Part shown: positions 12,441 to 23,500 of the stretch, piece by piece
Layout of the letters: the number at the start of each line of letters is the position of its first letter
How positions within the stretch are numbered: position 1 is the stretch's first letter
NCBI GenBank assembly: GCA_033064195.1
Contig: JARBJD010000292.1
Location: 28,925 to 92,924, forward strand
Length of the DNA stretch: 64,000 nucleotides
Reading direction: 5' to 3'
Source of the DNA: Blattamonas nauphoetae
Lineage: Eukaryota > Preaxostyla > Oxymonadida
Translations under genes and position numbers: made by a program
The notes under the pieces: generated by a model
The model's database searches: none
The model's input: only the letters and a program-made list of their open reading frames with translations
What the model was told of the DNA's origin: nothing

Positions 12441-14608
12441 ATGTTGGACACTCTTTTACATGATTTAACACATGTTGCCGAGTCAATGAATCCTATACAA
12501 AGAACTCTGGCCAGCCCACCTTTGCCCGTGGGGGCGTCATCTGGCCTTGTGCGACTGGTGATGCGCGGGACTGATGAGGTACAGCGACATGGACAACGCG
12601 CTCGAGATGATCTCCAACGCCGCCGAGTACGACTTCATGGCCACCTCCCAGACAGCCAGTCAGTGAGGCACACAATCGACGTCGCGAAGGAGTTCTCGGA
12701 GAAGACGCTCATACGCACCTTCACACAAGTCGTCGCGGCACTCCTTCTCTTGCAGGGTCTCTCACCACCGAGCTCGCCCGCCGGCAGGTCCAGGAATCCA
12801 TCTCATCAGAACCCTTGTGATCCAGCCTCAGGCCCACCAGAAAGCGAGGTCACCAAAGATATCACCCCATTTCATCCACCTCAGGGTGTTTTTCAGATGA
12901 CCAGCGAGTCGACAAGAGCAACAGTTGCAACTCTCCCTCCGATCCCAAAGCGAGCTATGCTTCCCCCTCACCCTGCTCCACCCACCCACCAATTGCTCCT
13001 CGCGGGAAGCAGGACGAGCCAGAGCGGAAGGAAGAGGACAAGAAGGATGATTCTGACAACAGCGACTTGATTGAACTGGACCCAAAACCCAAACAGGAAA
13101 ACACAACTCGTCCGGCTGATCTGACACGACACACCCCGCCAACAACGTCTTCAGATGCACATGTCGCAACGAGGCAGTTCACATGAGCACCAACAACAGC
13201 CGAAGAGCACCGTCTCTCTCCAAATGAATTGGACAGTGATGCCGAACAGCAGATTGGAGTGGTCAAGCAGAAGGATGGCAGTGTCGACTCATCTCTGAAA
13301 CAGGAATTAGAACAACTCGTCGACACATCCGCATCTTCTGCATCGAATGCAGATCTGTTGCGAATAATCGATTCTTTGAAAGCAACACTCGTCGAAGTAG
13401 AACGACAGCGCTCGGCTGACAAGGCGAAGTATGAAAAAGAACTACGAACAATAGGTTCAGTCTCGGCTGAGGAACACTCCGAACTGACTCGTCTCACAGA
13501 GGAGAACGCTCGACTGACCGGAAACAATGTCAGAGTTCCAAGTTCGAGGCAGCTTCGCTGGCCACAGACAAAAACACGCCGGAAAAGAGTTTGGAGTAGA
13601 CGAGGCAGAAGATGGAGATGGAGCGGGAGAACAACACGCGGTTGGAGGAGACGAAGAGGGAGGTGGATGAGTGGATTGGGATGAACAAAGAGAAGAGCCA
13701 TTCCATCGAGACACTCCACACGAACATTGATCAGCTCACGACTGAGCGAGACACACTCAAAGCCAACCTGACCGCAACAAACCAGTCACTCGACGAATCC
13801 AACCAGCGGTGTGCATCTCATCTCATTCATCGTCTTTGCTCATCGTTCTTTCATGCCCTTCTCTCCTCAATCATTCTCCTTTCTGTTTTCCTTTCTTCCC
13901 TTCAGCATCGACACCCTCTCCTTCGAGGTCTCTTCCCTCCTTGCCCAAAACGCAGAACTGGAGCACCTTCTCTCCAAAGACTGGCTCATCACGACCGACA
14001 AGCAGACAGAATGTATTGGAGTGAGCGAGTCAGCTGCACAACTCTCCTCAATCGAGAAATTCAAGCCTGCCAGCGTCACTTCACACCAACCGCACTACTT
14101 GGACGACATCGGCGACAAGATCGGATCGTATATGATGCACTTCACTGAGAGTGACATGAGAAAGGTGAGAGAGTACTCCTACGCGCTGGAGAAGGGTGAG
14201 GAAGTGAACAAGACACAGTTGCGGCGGACCCGAAGCGATCTGCAGTCCCAAACGACAATCCAGCCACTCCAAGTTCCCACTCTTGCTTAGCCAGCCAAAA
14301 CGAAGAGGGGAAAGAAGCTGTCACTCGCACCTCTCTCGCCCGCCAAGCACGTGCCCAGCATGACCCCTCGCAAACAACGATCGAAGCGGAACATGCAGCC
14401 GGTGACAGAACACGACGTGGAGAAGCAGCAGAAGGAGATGGAGCGGAGAGTGGTCGAGCAGGCTCGCAAGTTCAACAAATACATTTCCAGCCAAGTCGGC
14501 ACCGTCGCTTCGCTCACCGCCGCCAACGAGAACACGGATGGGCAGAAGAGCGTTCTCGACTAGATGTGAAGGATCAGCGAATGCTTCGAAACGTTCAAAA
14601 TGAAGGAA
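12441..14608 (+). pseudogene. Decayed GC-rich coiled-coil protein gene
   Basis: A plausible start is MLDTLLHDLTHVAESMN at 12441, followed by DVAKEFSEKTLIRTFTQVV. Acidic and coiled-coil stretches follow in shifting frames: KQDEPERKEEDKKDDSDNSD (about 13010), LLRIIDSLKATLVEVERQRS (about 13360) and REVDEWIGMNKEKSHSIETL (about 13660). A likely intron ends in CTTCCCTTCAG near 13900 before IDTLSFEVSSLLAQNAELE. The frame is broken by a TGA near 13186, a TAG near 13610 and TAG/TGA near 14560. The last piece (ECFETFK) runs up to the TA where the pogo-like element is inserted and continues at 16658 as YFIENV. Base composition is clearly more GC-rich than the flanks. The family was not recognised; a cytoskeletal coiled-coil protein is possible. 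Confidence 0.6.
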
Positions 14609-14612
14609 TATA

Positions 14613-16653
14613 GTCCGTCGAAAACCCGGACTTCGTCAAAAACCCGTCCTTTCATGGATTCTCAAGTTTTGTGGGGTTGATCAAACATTTCACTTTTTTT
14701 TCTCAATTCAACTTGTTTTTTTAATTCTGATTCAAATACCAGAGAATTTACTTAAATGAAGTGATAGTCGAAAAATCTGTTACAAAGAGTCATTCTGTGA
14801 AGTTATTTTTTCTGAAGTCGACTCGTCCAAAAAGTCACTGTCATCATCATGAAGGACATTGATTCGGCTCTTTGAAAGTGGAAAAACAGACGGAACAGAC
14901 TCGATTCGTGTTGATTCTTGCCTTTTCTGTGGTTTTATTTCATCAAGGGTTAGTTGTTTCGATTTTTGAGGTCGTTCTGAAGATTGGATCACATTCAATT
15001 TGGTGTGTATTTGAATCTTCGGAGTGAAACCACGTTTTCTTTGAGTGAGAGTTGTAAGAAGTCTTCCCTGATATTTCGGTTTTGTTTGAATAGCTGTGTG
15101 GTGAGAAGCGGGAGTTTCACAAGTCGTTTCAGAAGACAGTATGGATGAAGATGGTGTTTCTGATTCTGGTTTGGAAGGGACTAGTTGAATCAATTGAGCG
15201 AGTGAAAGTGGAGAAACCCCACATCGAGCGAATGATGCCTTGATGACACAGGGTTTCATTGACGTCGCCAAACAATCTGGCAGAATTCGTGCGAGTTCGG
15301 TTCTGTAAGCTGAAATTGAGTTTGATTCGGGTTGAATGAATTTTCGAGAGAGTTCTGACTTGAAACTTGCGAAACAATAGCCATCAAGAGGTTGTGAGAT
15401 TGATGATGAGTGAGGTGGGAGGAAGAGAATTTGAATGTATGCCTTTTCAGCCATCTCTTGAAATTCAGGAAACATGTGAGATGATGCTCCATCGAGGAGA
15501 AGAAGTGCATTCCGCATTTTTTTGGGACTCTTATCACGCTTTTCTGTGATTTCTGGAATGATGACATTTTCGACAACTTTTTGGAAAAGAGTTGATGTCA
15601 TGTATCCGCTTCCCTCGTAGAGTGAGATGATGTGATGAGCACTCAATCCAGAGAATTCGGCGACAGGCGTGTTGGTAGGATATAGCAGAATTGGTGAAAG
15701 TGAAGAACCATCGGCGCAGATCGTACAAGCTAAGGTTGCGTTGACAACTCTTTTATTTTCGGAATTCGGCGGGACATTCTCACCGCGATACCACACAACC
15801 ATCGACTGTTTATCCTCATCGATTCTGAGAGAGGTTTCGTCAAAATTGAAAATCATGTCATCATCGATCTTCGCATCAATCACAACACTTTTGAGCAATT
15901 TGAACCATTCAGTCATGCTTTCGACAGTCGTAGCAGCAATTCTTTCGGGACTCAAAAAAGATGGAAGGGATCGCTGGAGCACTGGATTCTGATCTATCCA
16001 GTTCGAAATTGTGGGTCGTTTCACTTCAGCCAATTTTTTTATTGGATCATTTCGACGTAAAACGATTTCTTTTGCCTAAATGCGATTTTCATGAAAAAAG
16101 AAGCAAACATGAGTCATAACTCGAGACACCTTAATCGGAACATTGCGCGAGATGTCTTCGAGGACTTTCATTTCAAGGTCAGTTTCTTCAGCTGAACTGA
16201 AAAAGCGAGGACGACCATTGATTCCGACTTCTCGTCCATCCTTAAGAGCTCGCCTTCCGCGACGCAGTTGGGAAGGAGATCCGAGGTGGCTTTCTGCGAG
16301 GGTCTCCAGCTTGACGTGTTCGTCTTCGTACAATTTCAGTCCACGAGCAACTCGATTCGGAATCGAAAGGTATTCCTGTTTCACAATAATTTTTGAAACT
16401 TCCTCTGGACTGAGAAAATGAGGTTCTGAGGACGACATAAAAATGTTGTGGGTGTGATCATCTTTTCAATTTTGATTCAGTCTTTTTGTGAAAAAAATGC
16501 TCGATTCAAAATGTTTTGAAGTGAGTAAAATGTTCAATAGACCAAAAATATCAGAGATGTCGATCATATTCAGAGTGAAGTGGAGAAATCGTGGGGAGCG
16601 ATTTAACACCGGAAAACGACGGGTTTTTGACGAAGTCCGGGTTTTTGACGGAC
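14613..16653 (-). mobile_element. Complete pogo-like (Tc1/mariner superfamily) DNA transposon
   Basis: Inverted repeats of 36 bp (14613-14648 and 16618-16653) start GTCCGTCGAAAACCCGGACT and differ at one base. TA is directly adjacent on both sides (14611-14612 and 16654-16655). The element is 2041 bp and encodes one apparently full transposase on the minus strand. Its terminal motif (repeats of AAACCCG) resembles that of the surrounding element at 11953-17056. Confidence 0.88.
14780..16438 (-). CDS. Pogo-like DDE transposase (DDE_1 type), intact
   Basis: Exon 1 (16109-16438) encodes helical DNA-binding segments (SKIIVKQEYLSIPNRVARG; SPSQLRRGRRALKDGREVG). Exon 2 (14780-16075) encodes the catalytic core. 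A 33-nt GT-AG intron (16076-16108) joins MTH to AKEIVLRRNDP in frame, giving about 541 residues with no stop. Catalytic acidic residues are visible as NFDETSL, LLLDGASSH and QPLDGYC, the D-D-D set of the pogo/Tigger group. The protein would bind the TIRs and cut and paste the element into TA. With a complete frame and near-identical TIRs it may be active. The Arg/Lys-rich tail is typical. A diverged relative sits at 24353-25885. Confidence 0.85.
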
Positions 16654-17056
16654 TATACTTCATCGAGAATGTGGTTTGTGTTTCTTCTCCTCTTCTCATC
16701 GTTATTGCTCTTCTGCCATCTTTCTTCACTCCTCTCTCTTCATTGTCTCTCTCTGCCTCTTCAGGATCTCGTCGTCCTGTCCTTCTGTGTCTTCTTCTCG
16801 TTCTGACAACAGATCGAGACTGAGACACGGTCATCCCCTGTGGACACGCGCTCTTCAGCCATCTTACATCCTCACTACCCATTCTTTAGATCCATTCTCA
16901 TTTCATCAATCAATATCAAGTGCAATTTCTCTCTCAATACCATCACCAATGCATTTCTAGGAATATATAAGATGACTTTTTTCCACTATAGTTCGAATTC
17001 TGGGTCTAGGTGAATAAAAACGGGTTTATATATTTTTGACGGGTTTGTGGAGGCAC

Positions 17057-17569
17057 TATCATATGAAGAAAACCAGAAACCACAAAGCAAATCAAGTCGA
17101 GACAAACAAAAATCACAACTTTCTTCGCGTCTCCTTCAACAGATCAAAGAAATGTGGAGGATGGAAAAAAGAGGTGTGACAAGTCAAACATCAACGATTC
17201 GATATTTGAAATGGTGATGAAGACTCAGATCTGATCAATGGAGAAGCAGAATCGCTGGCGAATGAAGACAAGATGCGCTCTGCAGAAATGAAGAGAGTGA
17301 GTTGACATGAACAAGAGAGACAAGTGACAGTGTGTCTCCCGAAACAAAGAGGAGAGCGATGTGGGCTCAGCTTCCAACCAGAAGCAAGGAAGACTGAAAG
17401 AAGACGGGTGTGGTTGATGAGGATGAGGTGGGTGAAAGAGGATGGTTCATCGAAGCAAAGAGAGTGATGTGGAAGAGTGATTCTTGAGAGATGAAGTGAA
17501 GTGAGGTGAATGAACAATGAAGACCATCTGAGGAAGAAATGGTGTTGTCATAGGGACTTGGATGAGTGA
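17057..17569. other. 3' flank of the giant gene, nothing recognised
   Basis: No gene, RNA or repeat was seen between the right end of the putative outer TIR element and the stop codon of the giant beta-helix gene. Confidence 0.4.
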
Positions 17570-20500
17570 TCACGCCGGAGCTGGTTCGGCCTGCTCCTTC
17601 AGGTGTCCCAGAACAGAGATTGCTTCCTCGCTGGTCAGTTGCTCCGTCTTCTTCCCGATTTCAATCAATCGCTCTTGAATGCTCGACAGCGTCGGCCGAG
17701 CTGTCTTGTCGACGTCCAGACACTCCGAAATCAGCTCCTTCATTTCTGCTCCCACGTTTGTCATGTTCGGCCTTGTTCCTGTTCCCAGCTGACGCTGTGC
17801 ACTGATCCCGTCGATCTCTCCAAACGGAACCATTCCAGTCTCCATCTCAAACAGGACAAGGCCCAAGCTAAAAACCGACGCTGCTCGCAGATCCTCTTTC
17901 GTCATCGCTGCCTTCTCTTCCCCACTCTTCTCCATCTCACTCAACTCAGGCGCCACCCATCGCTGCAGATTGTCGTTGTCGTACGAACTCATCCCGTCAA
18001 CGCGACGATGCGGTGTTTGGTGGGGTTCGCTCGCGTCGGGTGGGTGCAGTGGGTGTTTGTCGGGAGGCACAGCGGCTGTCTCTTCCACTTTCAGAAAAAC
18101 TTGGTCTTCCGCTCCGAGCAACACACGATGTGGATTCAACTTGAACAAGAATCGCCGAAGAGCAGCGTCCTTCTCCATCCGCTTCAGGCCCTCAACGACA
18201 TCAAACGCAATCTGGAAGCGAGGCAGAGGAGCCGCATTCGGTGCTGGTTTGTGGATTCTGTTGAACAACGACTGTCGGATGTCCACAATGCACGTCTCAA
18301 ACTGCCCATCGCATCGCATCGCCTCACATAGAAACTGCACTGTCGGGATCTCCTCTTTTTCATCCTCTTCCACCTTCTTCGTTCCTTCCTTCTCCACATC
18401 TCCTGTAAACCCACCAATCCCCGCTCTCGAATGGTGAAGAGTGTCAGACGGGAAGTTGTTCGACTGCTGATCGATCATCATGTTCAGCGACCCGTCCACA
18501 TCCACTTTCATCTCCACCACGTCCAACTCTTGCCGAGACAGCAGGTTCTCCTTCTCTTCCGACTTCTTCGACGTTCGACGACGACACAGCACACACACAA
18601 CCACGAAGAACAGAACCAACGCGACAAACACAACGATCACTATCGGAATCAACACTTTCATCGCTTTTGCTGCTTGAGCCTTCCTTTCTGCTGCTCGACT
18701 CAGCTTCAGAGTGAGCGACTCCACTCCTCGAACCCCAACACCAAAGATCAGGCGGAGTCGCCATTCGTGGATGGCGCTGAGGGACTGCGAGAGAGATGAC
18801 TCGTTAAGGACGACGACGACAGCTGTCTCGTTCCATTTCTGGACGTCGTCTGAGGCGGTTGAGATTTCTGTCGTTTTTCCTGTTTCGGAGTGGGATGTGT
18901 CGTTCCATTCAAACACTTCCAGCGAGAGGTCGCACGGAATCAGGAGCGTCCCAGAAATGTCAACAGTGATGAGCTTCGTTTTTGAGTCTGTTGTCACACT
19001 GCTTTCAGAAGGGAGGAGCGTTGGGATGAAGAGAGGCGACTGTACATCGACGATCGAAGACGAGAACTGGCAATCTTCACCAACTGTGATCCACGCTGAC
19101 TTTGACAGATCTGTCCCTCCATCTCCTCCACTCAGACTCTCCACGTTCAACTGCCCTCTCGAGCAGTGGATGTTTCGACGGGCTGAAGGGAACGACGAGT
19201 TGGAGACTGAGTTGTCGTTGAAGATCCCTCCCGCAACTCGCAACGATCCCCCATCCATCCAAACCGCACCTGATTGAAGATGCGAGAACTCCACACGATC
19301 AAGAACTGTTGTTGTGTTGGTGAGGTCCAGAAAGGCTCCTGTCCAGTCGCAGATGTTGGCGTTCGTCTCTTCTTCAGTTTCAGCATTGTCGACAGTCAGG
19401 CTTGACGATCCAATGAACGTGCTCGATTTCACAGAGAAGTGAGATCCGTTTGAGGCTTTCACGAAAACGCCAATTGAACAGTTCGAAGTGGAAAGATCTG
19501 TGAGCGACACAGAATCAAACGAGGAGAGGTCGAGGACAGTTGACGAGAACGAGAGATCAGTCAGAGTCAGATTCAGAATGACAGCTTGTCCACCTGTCAA
19601 CTTGATGAGGGCTGAGCGAATTGTTGAAGATGAGGAAATCGACGCAGAGTCAAATCTTGTTTCTCCATTCTCGTTCACAACAATTCCTCCCTCTTCCAGT
19701 GTGGACAGCGACACGTCCACAGTGATGAAGGAGATGAGCAGAGTGTCCGGATCGTCGAATTCGTTGTTCACAATCTGCCCCTTCCCAACCATGTTCACCA
19801 CTCCTCGTTTCTTGTGCCCTTCAATCGTCAGAAAGTCTCCATCCATTTTGAGTCGGTTTCCAATCTCTGCCTCTCCCTTCACTTCCACTTCACGAACTTC
19901 TGTCAGCCCAACCGACACATCCACAGACATGCAAGGAAGCTCAACACTTCCACAAAGCGGATGGTCTTCGTTCTTCTCATCCATCGTCACAACAATCCGA
20001 GGGGTGACGCGAGGATAGAATTCGTAGAGGAGAGAGTGAGTGTTGAAGATGTCGATTTCGTCGGAGAGAGACGACACCGGCGACGAAGAGAGAAGGACAC
20101 TCGAACGGAGAGAGTCTGAACTCAGCGTGCCTTCCCAGTTCTCTTTCAGAAGTGTGCCTGTGTTCGCGCCGAGCAGAAGAATCCAGTTGTGGCTGTTGTT
20201 TGATGTGCACGATGTGAAGCGACAATTCTTAACACAAATCAAACACGATGTGTCGGCTTCCAACACACACCCCAATCCTTCCACTCGCTCAATCGAAGAG
20301 AAGTTGCTTTCGAGTATCGTCGTCGATCCCGACGATTTGATCAGCGGAGAGGAGTGGAGAGTGATCGTCTTGAAGACTGTTGATGTGATCACGAGCTCGC
20401 CAGATGTCAGTTCGATCAGTGAGAAGGTGATTGGGTCTGTGCTTGTTCCGAGGATGGAGCAGGAAGTGAAGGAGAGCTTCTCAGATGCAGACGAGAAGAG

Positions 20501-23500
20501 AGATTGCTGAGAGGATTGTGGTGGGACCACGATTGTGATGGAGGAGAACGACAAAGAGAAATCGGATCTATCTTGTGGAGTGTTCAAGAAGTGACCGTTC
20601 GACGAGAATGAGAGAAGTGACGACGCAGACTGTCCTTCCACAGACAGTTCACATTTTGGTTCGACTGAAGCTGTTGCGGTGATTCTCGTCATCACTTTCA
20701 TTCGACTCAGAGACGCCTCCTTCATCCGACTCATTCCCAGTTCAATCGATTTGCAGAACATCTCGAAATGCCCACATTTCTCAAACTCTGTCCCGTCGTC
20801 ATCGATCTCAACTGACTCTTCCAGCGACACGAGATACGGAAGAAGAGACATGTTCAGTTGAGTTGCTGCATCTGTCCCCCAAAGCGACGACTCCTTCGTT
20901 CGAGAGAAGCTGCCCTCCCATTTCGGTGGAGTGATTGTTCGAGCGAGATTGTGTCCGATAACTAAAACATCGATAGATGGCGGCGTGGCAGAGTTGGAGG
21001 GAAGCGATTCGAAGACGAGGTCGGTCATGGAATAGTCGAAGCTGTCACTTTCGACTATTGTCGTGTTGGCCAGTTCGAGGAGCACGGAGTTCGCTTGGCC
21101 AGAACAGGAGCAGAACTTGAATGTGTTGCTGTTGAGATGCAGTTGGGCTGTCTCAGTGAGGATGGCTGAGATGATTCCAGCATTCTCGTTTGACGAGCAG
21201 ATCGACTCAAAGAAAGACTCAGAAGCGACGAAACTCGCTCCTCGATCAACCACAATCAGAGTGCTCGGGATGGCTGACGATCCATCTTCGCGCAGAGTGC
21301 AGTTCTTGACATTGAGTGAGCCAGTCTGGCAATGAAGAAGCGATGCATGTTTGAAAGTCGAAGGAACTTTGACGAAGAGCTGCTCGATTGACACTTTCGC
21401 TGAGATTGCGAAGAACCCTTTTGGTGTTTTTGTGATTGAAGTCTCTTTGATCGTCATTTGATTCTCGTTTCCAGACAGTGTGACGTCTTTTGAGAGTGTC
21501 AAGTCTGTTGAGTGGTCGATGGATGTTCGGAAGGTGATGATTTTGTCTGTCACGTCTTTGATGTTTGCGTGGAGAGCAAAGAGAGAAGCACACGGATAAG
21601 CCGAGAACCCACAAATCGAAACATCACACGAATCGTTCGAGATGAACACTTCTGTCCCGAAAGACGAGAAGTAGTAGAAGAGAGGAATATGAACTTGGTT
21701 GTCGCCTTCCATTCCAGCAAAGTCTGTCGACGATTCTGCCGTCTGGTCCCACTCAAAACGAAGAGACGATGTGATGACTGATGCAGACAGAGAAGGATGT
21801 TCGATGAAGATCAGATTGGCTGTCGCCTTTGGTGACGAGCAGGAAGTGAAAGGGTTGTCCGTGTGGGTGAGTGTGAATGTGCTTCCTTCGGCGAGTGTCA
21901 CGTCGAGAACACCTGACCGAGACGAGTCGCTCGATTGGCAAGAAATGAAAGATGATTCTGAAATGGTGATTGATTCGGAGTGTCGAACAGTGGCAGTCAG
22001 AATCGAGGCCGACGTGGTTGATGAAAACGAAGAGAACGAACAAGAAGCGATGGAGAGTGAGCCAGACGTGTGGAGAGTCATCAGAGAGCGAGTGAACGAG
22101 GCGACTGATGTGGAAAACGAGAGCGAAGCAAGATTCAGTTTTCCATCAGCAATCTCAAACTGACCGTCCTGCGAGACAGAAATGCGTTGATAGAGACTGT
22201 CCCCCAAAATGGAAAGAGTGATGGAATTCGGCGAGATCCTCTCGTTCATCGTCGTATCGCTCTGAATTCTGATCAGTTTCGATGATTCTTCCACTTTACC
22301 TCGCTCAATCGCCTTTCCCATCGTTTCACAAGCAACTCCGAAATGACCGCAATGCACAATGTCCTTCCCTTTCTGCCCATCCACGTCGATCACACTCCCA
22401 ATCTCCACCAAATACACAAGAAGCGACGATTCAACAGAAGTGGACGTGTCGACTCCCCAAAACTTGTTCATGTCAGTTTCTGCATCGACTTCAGGAAAAC
22501 GAGTGGGGACGATGAGAGTGGCAAACGAAGAACCAGAAACGAAGATAAGAGTGCCGTCAGGTGTTTCGTTGGATGAGTCAGAAGCGAAAGAGAGTCCACT
22601 CAAGTCGAAATCCCAGTTTGTTGGTTGTGTGGTGGGGAGTGTGAGCGAGAGGAGAGGGGCTGTGGACGAGGAGCAGTCGGATAATGTCGACGAAGTGAAC
22701 GATGCTTCATCGCTGTTGGATAATTCGATCCAAACCAAGCCTTTCTCGTTCCCTGTCTTGATTTTGGTGAATTCTGTGGACTTGATTGTCAAACTGCCTG
22801 TGATCGTCAGAAGTGGGGAGTCGAGGTCGGTTGTACTGTCTGAGCCGAACGAACACGAGTCGAGAGTGAGAGACCCTTCAGACACAAACAGAACGGAACA
22901 GTTTCGCTCGCCAGCTTCCAAAAGAAAAGAAAGAGAGGCGAGAGTGAGATCGCAATCCTTCGAGACAGACATGCTTCCAGTTCTGTGGATGGTGACTTCT
23001 TGATTGCCTGAGAGTGACGAAAACGAGGCTGTCGTCGAAATGACAAGCGGAGATGACAGAGTGACTTTCGCTGCGATGCAAATGGATGTTTGGACCGAGT
23101 GTGACACGGCGGACGAGAGTGCTGAGTTGAGTGTCGAGCATCGCAATCGGTCTGATCCACAGCGCGGGTGCTCGCTTTCCTCGGACGTGGCTGTCTCCCC
23201 AACCACGATCTTGTCGGTTGGAGGGAGGAGATGGAATAGCAGCGATGATTCGAAGAACGGATGGTCAGAGGCGAGCGAGCTGTCGCATCCAACGAAGTCC
23301 AAAAGAGGCTGAGTGGGAGAGAACGACGACCATCTCGAAGGAGTCACAGCTGTGCCGAGAGACGACGACGTCACGTGAACAAATCGAGCCTTCTCAGCAA
23401 CTGTCTGCGTGACATCTTCGAAGACCACAGAAACGAACGAGATCGGTTGTTCGGTTGTGATTGCGATCAGAGCTGGACCAGACACAGAAAACGATTTGAA

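Larger units (their letters stand above)
11953..17056. mobile_element. Putative TIR element carrying host gene sequence, with a nested pogo-like transposon
   Basis: Imperfect inverted repeats of about 41 bp lie at 11956-11996 and 17012-17053; both read CCTCCACAAACCCG from outside, then AAACCCGTTTTTATTC. TA occurs at 11951-11952 and 17057-17058 next to the extended ends, although the outermost three bases match poorly. Inside are a decayed coiled-coil gene (12441-14608, resuming at 16658) and the complete pogo-like element 14613-16653. Without the nested element the unit would be about 3.06 kb. It may be a non-autonomous element that captured host exons, or two unrelated solo ends that happen to face each other. 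Confidence 0.45.

Noticed and set aside
19488..20018. Many plus-strand frames across 17.6-24.2 kb
   Set aside because: They are antisense to the Ser/Thr-rich beta-helix gene, with no domain content.
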